From: Lithospermum erythrorhizon
Lineage: Eukaryota > Streptophyta > Magnoliopsida > Boraginales > Boraginaceae
Reading direction: 5' to 3'
DNA: 64,000 bases
Assembly: GCA_019722365.1 (NCBI GenBank)
Contig: JADFUC010001145.1
Coordinates: forward strand, 310,001-374,000
The number at the start of each line of letters is the position of its first letter. Positions within the stretch are counted from its first letter, which is position 1. The position numbers and the translations under genes are program-made. The notes below the pieces were generated by a model, which was not told the origin of the DNA, did no database searches, and saw nothing but the letters and a program-made list of their open reading frames with translations. Shown piece after piece: positions 38,810 through 53,762 of this stretch.

Positions 38810-41347
38810 ATGAAGTTCATGAAACTTGGATCGAAGCCTGATCAGTTCCAGACTGAAGGTGATAATATCAGGTCAGTCTCAAATGCATTCTGTGTGAAGT
38901 AGCGACCATTGTTGATAGTCTCGTTGAGTAATAAAAGAGGTATCATGATATTAGTTGATAGTAAAAGCATTCTGTGTGAGCACTTGTTGATCCAACGGAA
39001 TCTATGACTCTTTCAGATTGTGGTAGAGTACTTAATGAGCCATGTCTAGAAAATATATCGAAGACAAGAAAATAGGCAATTGCAAAGAAATAATTTTCTC
39101 ATTTTCTTCGAGTCAGTATAGTTGTTTCTAATACTTGGATTGTCGACTTCTTCCAATACAGATATCAATTAACGAAAGTTTAATTGATTAAATCTCTATC
39201 TTCAGGTATGTAGCAACAGAGTTGGCAACTGATGTTGTGATAAATGTTGGGGATGTGAAGTTCTACCTCCACAAGGTAAGACCATGTACTTACTAACAAT
39301 AATAACCACATTCATCAAGATATAAGATATTGTCGAGACAAAATTATCTATTTGTTTGTTCTATTGTTTAAAACAAGAGACGGACAAAACATCTGCTGCT
39401 TTGAATTGGCTTAATGGGTCTGCAAGTTTAAAGCTATTTCTCCAGCGACTTAATATCTATTATTCCTAAAATAAGATTCCCCTTCTGCAGTTCCCCCTTC
39501 TTTCGAAAAGTGCTCGGTTACAGAAGTTGGTTTCTTGCACCAATGAGGACAACAGTGATGAAGTTGTTGACATCCATGATATACCTGGTGGTCCTGCAGC
39601 ATTTGAGATATGTGCAAAGTTCTGCTATGGGATGATAGTAACACTCAATGCATACAATGTGGTTGCAGCTCGATGTGCAGCAGAATATTTGGAAATGTAT
39701 GAAACAATGGACAAAGGGAATCTCATCTACAAGATTGAGGTCTTTCTTAGTTCTAGTATTTTCCGAAGTTGGAAAGACTCCATTATTGTCCTTCAAACAA
39801 CAAGATCTCTTCTTCCATGGTCTGAAGAATTGAAGATGGTGAGCCATAGCTTGGACTCTATAGCCTCTAAGGCATCCATTGACCCTTCAAAGGTGGAATG
39901 GTCTTACACTTACAATCGGAAAAAACTCCCATCCGAGAATGGGGGCGATCCACACTATAATGGGGTAAAGAAACATCAGTTGGTTCCTCAAGACTGGTGG
40001 GTAGAGGACCTTTGCGAGCTTCAAATCGATTTGTATAAGAGAGTTTTAATGACCATAAAATCAAAAGATAGAGTGTCTGCAGATATTGTGGGAGATGCAC
40101 TTCAAGCATATACCTTGAAAAGGCTCCCAAGTTCCAGCAACAGTATGATACAAGGTGGTGATCTTGCTAAGTACAGATATTTAGTTGATTCAATCACATG
40201 GTTGTTACCACCAGAAAAGAAGAGTGTCCCTTGTAATTTTTTGCTTCGGTTGTTGAAAGCATCTATTGCACTGGAAAGTGGAGAAACAGCTAGAAAAGAA
40301 TTACTGAGAAGGGTTGGCCGACAGCTGGATGATGCTGCTCTGACTGATCTTCTAATTAAAGCACCATCAGGTGAAGCAACAATATACAACATAGATATAG
40401 TGTGTGACCTGGTTGAGCAGTTCGTCATGCAGGAAAGAAATCCGAAAATTGAATGCCATGATGAATTCAGGGAGATTTGTCCCGAGTTTGTATCAGATGA
40501 TTCTAAGGCTAAGGTTGCAAGGCTAATTGATGTGTACTTGGCCGAAGCTGCAAGAGATCCAAATTTGCCTCTATCTAAATTCATGGAACTTGCAGACATG
40601 ACTTCTGGTTTTTCCAGGCAATCACATGATGGGATTTATCGAGCCATTGATATGTACCTCAAGGTAGATTTTCCCCAGTTTTTTATTGATGTTTATGTTA
40701 TCTAATCTCTTATCCAGAATGCAAGAAGATTAAATCATGATATTCATGCAGTGATCACTGTACTTCATTTTTATCATTGGCAGGAGCATCCTGGGATAAC
40801 CAAGAGTGAGAGGAAGAGACTCTGTAGGTCAATGGATTGCAGAAAATTATCAGCAGAGGCCTGCTCTCATGCTGTGCAAAATGAGCGTCTTCCATTACGT
40901 GTAGTGGTCCAAGTTTTGTTCTTTGAGCAGATGAGGGCCACTGTGAATGGTGGAAACAGTACTCCTGATCTCCAAGGATCCATCAGAACCATGCTTCCTG
41001 GTGGCTCACATGGAAGTTCAAGGTCTGCAACTACCCACACTGACGAGGACTTGGATGCAGTACCCACAACTGAAGAGCTTAAGGCATTAAAAGTTGAACT
41101 TGCTACATTGAGATTGAGGAATATAGGCAATGGAAGTGTTGCCAGTGATACAGAGATAAACGCAGGGAAAGCTGCTACCAACAAGGTAAAGGGCGCAGCG
41201 CTATCTAAACTATTCTCAAGACTCTGGTCAAATAAAGATAGACATAGCGAGAACAGTAGCTCTGAGACATCAGAAAGTGCTGCTTCTACCAGTGCAGACG
41301 ATGCAAAGTCTACTCCTTCAAGAAGTAGGAGACATTCGTCGTCTTAG
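38810..41347 (+). CDS. BTB-NPH3 family protein (NPH3/RPT2-like)
   Basis: Exons 38810-38871, 39206-39275, 39491-40663 and 40784-41347 give 622 aa with matching phases. The N-terminal BTB domain spans about residues 25-120 ([44 protein letters not shown]). The NPH3 domain spans about 210-470 ([92 protein letters not shown]). A coiled-coil-like segment follows ([18 protein letters not shown]), and the tail is Ser/Arg-rich, ending [11 protein letters not shown]3 proteins are plasma-membrane-associated CUL3 adaptors that work with phototropins and in auxin-related growth. The start is the first Met in frame and the upstream leader appears spliced. Confidence 0.95.
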
Positions 41348-42057
41348 TACCAATTGAGAAGACGCATGCAACACTGTATCATCCACCGACATTAGTGTAG
41401 AACAGATTGGAGTGGAAGACCAAAAACTGTTATTCCGACAAGGTTCTACCACTGAGAGATAAAACTGAAGGGAACAGCTTGCTGTTTATTCATAGTAGTA
41501 GCAATCAGTTAGATTTATTAGGTACCTTTTATTTCAGAGACGAGTAACTAGTAATAAAATGGTTCTTTTTTTTTTAAGCATAACGTTCAATTTCGATGAA
41601 ATATGTATCTTTGCAAAGGAAATGGTGGTGCATTGAGTTACATGTCCCTATCTGATCATATCATGTTCACTCAAGTTTCAGTTTATGTATTAAATTTCTA
41701 AATCTGAGAATGATTAGAATATATGCAACAATATCCAAATATACAACTTAGCAAAATTTCAAAGGGTGAATTATATAAAGAACATGATATTTGGAACATT
41801 AAAAGTTATATGTTGAGGCCGATTGATCTTTGAGCAACAAAGTATCCGTTCTCATTAATTTCTTTTTTGGATTATTGACATTCTAGGAATCCATTTTAGC
41901 AAGTGCAATGTGATTAAATAGCAAGCACAATGGTATAAAGAACATAATCACAATCGTATAATGTAAACATGAAACTGAATTATCCGACTAATAGCAAGCA
42001 CTCGTTAAATTGCTAGATAATGAACAAGGTGAACTCATATTCTGATGGCGTTCAAAC
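41348..42057. other. intergenic between convergent NPH3-like and CK2 genes
   Basis: Holds both 3' UTRs. No gene or repeat recognised. Confidence 0.5.
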
Positions 42058-45461
<3,404 letters not shown>

Positions 45462-47106
45462 AACTCAGATTATCAGCTTTGTATATCAAAGTTATTTCAA
45501 TTTTTTTTTCTTTTTTCTTTTTTGGAAATATTTAATCATTGTCAAAATATATTTACTTTATTTGAGATTTAATAAATAGTTTTGCATAAACTGACAGAGA
45601 AAAATAAATGCAGAATTCTCAAATTAGAATTACTTTCCTATAATGTAATCTCGAAAAACTAAAACTTATTTAAAATGCAATCAAAATTATTTAACGTGTT
45701 ATCCATCTAAAGTTTATCTAATCATAATGATTGAAAAGTTTAATTACCTTCTTGTAACATCAAATTTAAATATGTAATCAAAATTAATAATACAATCAAA
45801 AAACCAAGAAAACGGATCAATAGTAATATCAGTCATATGATAGCAAATATTTCATCAACGAAATGTTTGATACGGGTAACAAAATAATACATCGAAAGGT
45901 AGGCCTAATTATTTGATTTTAAAAAAAATTAATACATCAAAAGGGACTACTATAATTCAGGTATTTGAATAATGAACAAGAGGGGAAGTAGAAGGGGAAA
46001 ACGAGACTTTTCCTCTAACAAATAAGAACCCCCATGGAAGCCAAAGTCGACGAGCGTACTGCGAGAGAGTGCTGACGGCTCAGGGGTTGGCGAGGATGAA
46101 ACCGACGGTGTCAGTAGGGATGTTGTCGGTCATGGGAAGGATGAAATCAGGGTAGGGGAGAGAGTAAATAGGGAGATATGGAAAGACGATTTCTGGAAAT
46201 AGCAAAAAAAATGAATAGTGAGAATTGGAAAAATGCTTGAGAGAGAAGAGAAAGTTTAGCTTTATAGGAAAATATATGGTTGTCTAAACTTTGAGATTAC
46301 AGGGCTACTCGTATGGGAAGAGTATTACTAATAAGTTCGTTTTAACATTTTATTCTCATCACGCCATTTAAAAAAAAAAATAGTCATCATTATAATAGTG
46401 TTAAATAGAGGCGGTGATATAAATGTAATTTGCTAGATAAAGACAAAAGAATGTCAAAGATTAATGATTACGTTTAATGTTATTGGACATTAAAACCTCT
46501 ATTTGGAAGGGACCTGTGACTTTTTAGGATGATGGCACTTGTCACCATCTCCATTACCAAGACTCTTGGAGTTACTCTGTCATCTGCATCGTTACAGCAC
46601 ATTTGAAAGGTAAAGGTTAATTCTATTTTTAAGTTATTCTCTTGAATGATGCAGAAACAATCGAGTCACGTCTAAAACTCGATCGTGTTCCTGAAACTGC
46701 AGACTCGTAAACCCAAGCGATAAGCAAAGAACATAACCACGAGCATGGCAGCAGAGCAGACTCGAAGTTAACAACGGCGAAGTCTTGCCATTCACCGCTT
46801 AAACAAGCGAGGCCCAAATTACACCCCAACAAAAACCAGAGAGTCAAGACTCCCTCGCATGCAACCAACCCAGTAGACGAGGACTCCCTCACCCATCACC
46901 AGAAATGATTCCTCCAGGTAAAGGAGTGACGAGAGACAAGGCGAGGTCCCGCTACAATGGGACTGGCCAAAATCCCTCACATCACAACCGCTTTTCTCTT
47001 TTCACCATCTTATCAACTCTTTATTCTCTTCTTTTCATAAAGGCAAAGCTGTTATCTTTTATAGTATATATAAACAGGGTACTCTTTTGTTTTGTAGTAG
47101 AGGAAC
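45462..47106. other. intergenic between divergent CK2 and ACBP genes
   Basis: AT-rich with a GC-richer patch at 46020-46160 and another at 46660-46960. A short minus-strand frame near 46110 (MTDNIPTDTVGFILANP) does not extend. No gene supported. Confidence 0.45.
47065..47074 (+). promoter_or_regulatory. TATA-like element before the ACBP gene
   Basis: TATATATAAA ends 32 bases before the ATG at 47107. If it is a real TATA box the leader would be only a few bases, so transcription may start elsewhere. Confidence 0.3.
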
Positions 47107-49167
47107 ATGGATATGGAGGAGATTTTTCAAGAATTGCTTCTGTCTGTTGGAATATCTGTGGCAGTGTGTTGTATGATCATGAAGCTTAAGCCATATGGTG
47201 ATGAAGAGAGAGTTGAAGCATTCAAGAAAATCTATGATGGGAATGAAAAGGCAGGTTTTTCTGGGCAGAAAAGTAAGTATGACCATGTTGTTTCTGAGAT
47301 AATTGAAGATGTTAGTGTGCTTGATGTAGATGGTTGTACTAAGAAGTTAAGTATTCATGAAATTGAAGAATGTTCAGAGAATTCCATAGACGAAAATCCA
47401 CTAAGATTAGATCATCATGGAATTCAAGATGAATATGAGAGATCAGGGGATGAAAAAACAGAAAAATCAAATTTCGGTGAAATTGAGGAGGGGTTGTATG
47501 AGGATGATCAATTGAGCCAGGCTAAATTTGAAGAAATTAGTGAAATTTTGAGCATTGAAGATGATGAACATAGAGGGGAGGGAGAAGAAGAAGAAGAGGG
47601 ACTGTTTGATGATTGGGAGGGGGTAGAGAGAACAGAATTGGAAAAGGTATTTGGGACCGCAGTAGTGTTTGTCGGTTCTAAGAGCAGTGCTGGTTTAATT
47701 GACAGAGATATGAAGATTAAGCTTTATGGACTGCATAAAATAGCTATTGAAGGACCTTGTAGAGGAGCACAACCAATGTCATTGAATGTTTCTGCTCGAG
47801 CAAAGTGGTATGGACCTTTACTTGTGGTTTATCATACAATCTTTTATTTCTGGAAGTTGGATATGTTTTTAGTAAGCATGGATAGCAGGAATATCATATT
47901 AATAACTTCTATAGTAGTTCAGTTTCAGTAGTAGAACAAGGAATGTGCATGGAGTTATAGAAATGTTTAATGCTAGTAGAATTTTGAAGCAAAATGAATG
48001 AAATAAGTTAGGCCATGTAGATATTTATCAAGTTTCTATGAACAAAATCCCACGTACTCCTCGCATTTGTTGGAATCTAAACATAATAATGACCTCATCT
48101 CTAAAACAAATCCCAGAGAACTAAGAAAGATAAATGGAGATTTGTGCATAGCCATATTCTTAGCTGTCTTGTAAGAATGATACTGCTTACCATAGATATT
48201 TAAATTGATAGCCAATGTTTCTTGTCGATTAGGATTTTGAATCTGAAAACATCATGTAGAACTATATAGAAGGCTTCTGGGTTTAGTTTGTCGGGGTTGA
48301 ATTTAAATTTAGTCTGGTCCGAAGATAGTTTTGGGCTGGTAACTTAAATAACTATTGCGTTCGCTGCACTGTGGCAGGGATTCTTGGAAAAGATTAGGGA
48401 ACATGAGGAGAGAGCTTGCAATGGAACAATATTTATTTATTCTTTCAGAACGAGTTCCTGGTTGGATGAGGAGCAACATACCAGTAAGTAGTACTCCTAT
48501 TTTGGATAATGCATATCACGGTATTAGCTTGTGAATTGTGACTAGTGAAGAGAAGGAGTTGTATGATTACTTCTCAACATATAGAGATAAGCTTTTAAAA
48601 CATCGTGATAAACTAAACTAGCATCGTTCCTGTTTGTTATTTTAGTCTGAGACAGAAGATCTCGTTACTTATTGAAATATCAACTGATAAACGTTGTACT
48701 CCTAGCCTGTGTATCATCTTGTACCATATGGCAAGCTGGTTAATTCTTTACTACTAATACCTCGTAGATATTTATACATCAAAACCAGCCTCTATAAGAG
48801 GCATCATGTAAATATTGTTTGTTTATATCCATTCGACTCTAGCTGAGTGTTGACTGTAATTATGTGGTTGGCCAAAGATATAAAAGCTCGTCTGTCGTCT
48901 TCATTAAATTATATTCTTAAATTTTCTAGAAAATACGTTGCATCTTCTTGCTGATAATGGAGTTCGGTTTGCTTCTTGAAAGCAATGGTATAAGTGAGAC
49001 ATATGACATTGTATCTGCCTTAGCTGTACCTCAGACACTGTCTCATTCATTTACTACACCAATTTCCTGGTGCCTTCTTTCTTATGTGAAGCAGTATCTC
49101 CTACTCTCCTTTTATTTGCTTATAGAAAGCGATGGAAGGAAAATCTCTAGGCTCGAACAATTATTGA
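47107..49167 (+). CDS. acyl-CoA-binding protein, class III-like (ACBP3 type)
   Basis: Exons 47107-47807 and 48378-48483, with a likely third at 49126-49167, give 282 aa. The N-terminus has a hydrophobic span (ELLLSVGISVAVCCMIMKL), a signal anchor or signal peptide as in ACBP3. A long acidic region follows with many Glu/Asp (GEGEEEEEGLFDDWEG). The ACB domain is C-terminal: LEKVFGTAVVFVGSKSSA, KLYGLHKIAIEGPCRG, SLNVSARAKW / DSWKRLGNMRRELAMEQYLF, ending LSERVPGWM. The Tyr, Lys and Trp expected for acyl-CoA contact (KLYGLHK, AKWDSW) are present. Class III ACBPs bind acyl-CoA and phospholipids in the secretory pathway or apoplast and affect autophagy, defence and lipid transport. The C-terminus is uncertain: exon 2 has a strong GTAAGT donor but can also read through to a stop at 48534 (285 aa). 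Confidence 0.88.
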
Positions 49168-51108
49168 GAATGCTAGAGTAATAATAATATATTGCATGAC
49201 TTTAATATAAATTACAATAATGTGTCTATTTATAGAGGAAGTAGAGTAACCTCCAAGACATTAAACTAAACCTAATAATACTTGGAGTGGGCTATACCCA
49301 ATAGTCTATACTCTAACAACAATCAATCAAAATTTCTTCCTTGCACTTTCCATCACCTTTTGATATTTACCTATATGCATGTATATATATCTGCAAGGAA
49401 GCTAATGAGAGACTGAATTTGGCATTCAGGTTACAGAGTCTCGCTTTTGACTGCTACAATCAGATGCTCTACTGCTTCGCAATTTGTTAACAGCACGGCG
49501 TACCCTGGAAGTGTCCCTCTAAGCGCGGTTCAATCCTACAAGCACTTGTCGATGTTTTTACTTAGTCAAGGCATTGTATTTTAGGGAAAAGATATACTCC
49601 CTATAGTATTGTGAGTGCTTGTCTCATTCTTCAATTCCCAGATATGTAAGCATATATGATTGTGCTAGTAGATATAACTGTTTATTATATTATGATATAA
49701 TCAAATATTATGTAACATATATATAAAATAATTAAGTTCAAAATTCAAAAATTCAATTGTAAGAATATATTCAATACTTCACAATCTTTTTAGGAAGGAG
49801 GGAATATATTCAAAATTCAATTGCTTGATATATGGTTCCCACTTTTTGCTAGTTCCAAATTGCAGAAATTTTGCCATAAGATAAAGAAGCTAACGAAGTT
49901 CCCAGGAAGTTGATGGTAAAAGAAATGATATTTGATGGGCAGCACACCTTTGATGAATGGTCCGATATATTCAAGTTCAATAATTTACAATTTACAACTT
50001 TAAAATTTAATCCCTCATACAATGCTACATGTCTACATTAGTCTGACGAGCTGACTAGTGATTGATCAAGTAGAAGTTAGCTATAGCATAAACAAAATAG
50101 TTGTAAGACAAATGTTATGAAACATATGGGAAAATCAGAAAACGAATATTTTTCTTTCTTTCTTACGAAACACATGGGGAAATCCGAAAATTAGAATATT
50201 TTTCTTTCTTTCTTATGAAGCACATGACAAACCATTGTCGACTGATTTAGTCAATATGACAAATCATTGTGTGGGACGATTCACGATTCGTGTAATCTGA
50301 TTCATTAATGTTCATTAATATTCATATGTACGAAATTTCAATATAAAAATGGTACACATTACTAAAATGTACCATTCTAAGATGGTACAAGTGAAAAAAT
50401 TCAAAAAAAAATGTACCAAAATTATTTTATTCACTTAATTAAAATGTGTACCAAAATTCGTTAAACAAGTTAGTTAAAAGTTAAAAATATGCTTATATAA
50501 TTGGCGTTAATGATTTTTTTATTGAGAAAATGGTACATACTATAGCTAAAATGTATCAAAGAAAAGAAAATATATCAAAAAATGATATAATTTGTATTTT
50601 TGATTATTAATAGACATTAATGAACAAAAGCTTAATGAACCATAACTTTCACAACCATTAATAAAACTGATTTGAGTCAATTTCCAGGGTGTATAAATTG
50701 GCCCGTGAATCATTATGATTTTTATCACCAAATAGAGCCATCTCTTCTATTATAATCTATTGGCCCCGTCAATTAGTACAATCCAATCACCCTCTTAATA
50801 AACTTTTGACCCTAAGCCTATATTATTATATATATAGGTTTTGTCATCTTATTATTAGCCAAAAGAATATGAATTTCATCTTAGTTGTTTTGTAAACTTG
50901 TGAAAAAGAACTTTGTTATTTTGTTCTATACCGATAAAATCTCATTTTATGAGTAAGCAGCTTTGAGGAAGTTTGAAGGCAACCGGGTTAGGGTTGACCA
51001 CTTAGACCAATTGGTAGTACATTTGACATTGGTTTGTCTGAATCGGTGTCAGGCGTCTGAACAAGCGATAACAATGTATCGATCCATAATCATTACAGTG
51101 CTCATGAT
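49168..51108. other. intergenic, AT-rich
   Basis: No gene supported. Contains the 50-base tandem repeat described separately and simple AT-rich sequence. Confidence 0.5.
50114..50226. repeat. 50-base tandem repeat, about 2.3 copies
   Basis: Unit TTATGAAACATATGGGAAAA then TC-GAAAA-GAATATTTTT and CTTTCTTTC; copies begin at 50114, 50163 and 50213 (last partial). Confidence 0.8.
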
Positions 51109-51903
51109 TGTTGGAAATGTTGGCGCAATAATTTATGTGACCCAACCCATTTGCAACCCAACCCACTTACTCTTAACCTAGTCCTATATAGTGTGATAGG
51201 TTGTTAGTGTGTTAGTTGGAACCCTCTCTACTTTGTGTGAGAAAACCCTTAGCTTTGTGCGTTAGAGTCTTTGTGACTCCCTTCTTCACATTCGAGTCCC
51301 TTCTATTTCCATCTTAGTGTGAGGTCTTAGTCGGGTTTGTGGAAGGTAAAGGGTTGGTTGCCCTTGGGTCCGATTGGCGGCGCAAGTTTGATAGAGAATC
51401 AAACGAGTAGGAAACTGAGCCAAACCGACAACAACGATATCAATACTCAACAGTGGTATCAAGAGCTAGGTTGAGAGTTGTCGAAGATTCTGCAGATCTC
51501 GAATTAGAGGAGAGTAACCGAAGCGACGGATACGACCGTCAGTCGGAGGAGTTCAAATCGTACTGGTTTGCAGTGGAGGTAAATTCGAGGATCGGCTCGC
51601 GGAGTTGGAGGATTCGAATGCACTCACCGGGATTCGTGGAGCTTGTGTTTAATACTTTGGCATCCATAGTCGCCGTAATTACTTGGTAGTTGCGAGATCG
51701 GGATGGAAATGTGAGGCTGCCTCGTTCACGGAAAAGTGCTTGGTTACGCATGAGCAAAATTTCCATTTAGTATGAGGTCTTGAGCCGGGTTTGTAGAGGT
51801 AAAGGTTAGTTGCCTTAGGTCCGATTGGTGGGCTAAATTTGATAGAGAATCAAACGAGTAGGAAATTGAGCCAAACCGACAACAACAATATCAATACTCA
51901 ACA
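51109..51903 (+). mobile_element. miniature LTR retrotransposon (TRIM/LARD-like) with initiator-Met primer site
   Basis: A 344-base LTR at 51109-51452 runs from TGTTGGAAATG to CAATACTCAACA. It is followed at 51454 by TGGTATCAAGAGCTAGG, which matches the complement of the initiator tRNA-Met 3' end apart from one inserted A and one change. About 310 bases of internal DNA follow without a clear gene. The last 143 bases of the LTR then recur at 51761-51903 (GGGTTTGTAGAGGTAAAGG through CTCAACA). The second LTR lacks its 5' part. No retroviral-type enzymes encoded. Confidence 0.8.
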
Positions 51904-52841
51904 ATTTCTTCTCTCATTATATTCATTCTCAGCCAGGGCGAAGTAGCCAGGATTTGATAATAGGGGAAGCAAGTAAGAATAGTGATAGTTTTTTTTATGT
52001 CAGTTAGAAAAGCAAATTATGTCTATTGTTATCAAGAAATGAATGATTTACTCAGCATAATTTTATGGACACTCGATAATGTCATCGATTAATATAATTC
52101 CTCCTAATTTTATGCTAAATATAATAGAAAAAATACCAAAATAATTAAATTACTACATATCCCATAATTCAGATAACAAATGTAATACATTAGGAATATA
52201 AATACAAAAATAAATAACTAATTTCAAGATATTCTCTAAAAATAGATCTATTTTTCATTCTCATAACAAATTTTAAAAAATTATATAGAGCTTTGAGTTT
52301 TGACCTTCTCCCCAATCAACCCTCAACCCCTTAAATAATTTTAAAGAGAACAATACAGGGAACAATTTTAATACATATGTATACTTGTAACGATTTTTCT
52401 ATCGTGTGTCCTAAGGACACATGTTAATTTTACTATTTTCAAGGAGAGATAAAATTATAAACCAATAATCAACCCTCCACCCCTTAAAACTGTTTTATTA
52501 AGAGTATAATTAATTTTACTATTTTCAAGGAGAGATAACATTATAAACCAATAATGTTAAAATTTTTAAAAATTTAATATAAAATATTACATTGAAAAGG
52601 TAATGATCAAGTAAAAAATAACAAGGAAAATTTTCTACATAATCAACTAAATAGGGACTAAATAGGGATGGAAGGAGTAAAATTTAAGATACAAATATTC
52701 TATGAAATGTTATTCTTTATTAAACTCTTATCTTTTAACATCTGCATACATTAACAAAACCGTTATATTAATACCAAGTGTTTTTATTGCATCTTTTACA
52801 CACTTTAAATTACATAACTTGAATATTTTATCAAATATACA
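51904..52841. other. upstream region of the prenyltransferase gene
   Basis: Very AT-rich. A 46-base sequence (TTAATTTTACTATTTTCAAG, GAGAGATAA-ATTATAAACCAATAAT) is duplicated at 52424-52469 and 52510-52555. AACCGTTA at 52758-52765, a possible MYB-type site, lies about 80 bases before the ATG; its function is not shown. Confidence 0.5.
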
Positions 52842-53762
52842 ATGAGTTCCAAAGAAAGACAGCAGAAGAAAGGCAAACAACTATCTTGGATTGAGATGTA
52901 TTTACCCAAAGAAGTTCAACCATATGCACACCTTGCAAGGTTAGACAAGCCTATAGGCATCTGGTTGCTAGCTTGGCCAGCTTTATGGTCAGTTGCATTG
53001 GTTGCAGATTTTGGAAGTCTACCAAAAATGTTGGCAATATTTGGATGGTGGGCAGTTTGGATTCGAGGTGCTGGATGTACCATCAATGATTACTTTGATC
53101 GAGATTTCGATAAGAAGGTGGAACGTACAAAATCCAGGCCACTTGCTAGCGATGCTGTCTCACCGGCACAAGGGTTGTGGTGGCTTGCATTGCAGTTGTT
53201 AATTGGATTGGGTGCTCTTTACCAATTCAATATCTTGACTCTTGCATTGGCTATAGTCCATGTGCTCTTTGTGTTTGCTTATCCTCTCATGAAAAGAATC
53301 ACATTTTGGCCTCAAGCTTTTCTTGGAGTGATAATTAGTTGGGGAGCTTTGTTGGGTTCCTCTGCTCTTAAGGGAAGTGTTGTTCCTAGTATCGCCTACC
53401 CGCTTTACATTTCTAGCTTCTTCTGGACTCTTGTTTATGATACTATATATGCACATCAAGATAAGGTAGATGATGCAAAATCTGGTATCAAATCCACAGC
53501 TCTAAGATTTGGTGATGCTACCAAAATGTGGATTACATGGTTTGGAGTAGGTTGCATTGCTGCTCTATTTCTTGGTGGATTAATAATCAACATTGGGTTG
53601 CCTTATTATGTATTCTTGGCAATGGCAACCAGTCAATTATCTTGGCAGATTTTTACAGTCGACCTTTCATCTCCTTTGGATTGTGGCAGGAAATTTGAGT
53701 CCAATCGATGGTTTGGTGCTCTCATCTTCACTGGAATTTTACTTGGACGATTGTTTCCTTAG
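52842..53762 (+). CDS. COQ2-type 4-hydroxybenzoate prenyltransferase, intronless; candidate p-hydroxybenzoate geranyltransferase (PGT)
   Basis: A single open frame of 306 aa. It is a UbiA-family membrane prenyltransferase joining a prenyl chain to 4-hydroxybenzoate. The first Asp-rich motif is NDYFDRDFDKKVERTKSRP and the second DTIYAHQDKVDDAKSGIKST; both bind the prenyl diphosphate through magnesium. Several hydrophobic spans follow the UbiA pattern (IWLLAWPALWSVALV, GLWWLALQLLIGLGALY, LALAIVHVLFVFAYPL, LYISSFFWTLVYDT, IAALFLGGLIINIGLPYYVF). It begins SWIEMYLPKEVQPYAHLARLD almost at once, so the long mitochondrial presequence of ordinary plant COQ2/PPT is absent, and the introns expected in that gene are missing. 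Small, non-mitochondrial, geranyl-specific relatives (PGT) make geranylhydroxybenzoate for shikonin in Boraginaceae. The frame is intact, which argues for a working gene. PGT identity is inference. Confidence 0.9.
   Translation: MSSKERQQKKGKQLSWIEMYLPKEVQPYAHLARLDKPIGIWLLAWPALWSVALVADFGSLPKMLAIFGWWAVWIRGAGCTINDYFDRDFDKKVERTKSRPLASDAVSPAQGLWWLALQLLIGLGALYQFNILTLALAIVHVLFVFAYPLMKRITFWPQAFLGVIISWGALLGSSALKGSVVPSIAYPLYISSFFWTLVYDTIYAHQDKVDDAKSGIKSTALRFGDATKMWITWFGVGCIAALFLGGLIINIGLPYYVFLAMATSQLSWQIFTVDLSSPLDCGRKFESNRWFGALIFTGILLGRLFP

Noticed and set aside
40102..40599. Minus-strand 165-aa frame
   Set aside because: Antisense shadow of the NPH3 domain exon.
46629..46892. Minus-strand 87-aa frame and a short MTDNIPTDTVG frame near 46110
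   Set aside because: No family match, no splice continuation and no start context; treated as chance frames.
48948..49181. Plus-strand 77-aa frame after the ACBP gene
   Set aside because: Reads through the acceptor at 49125; better explained as the ACBP intron and last exon.
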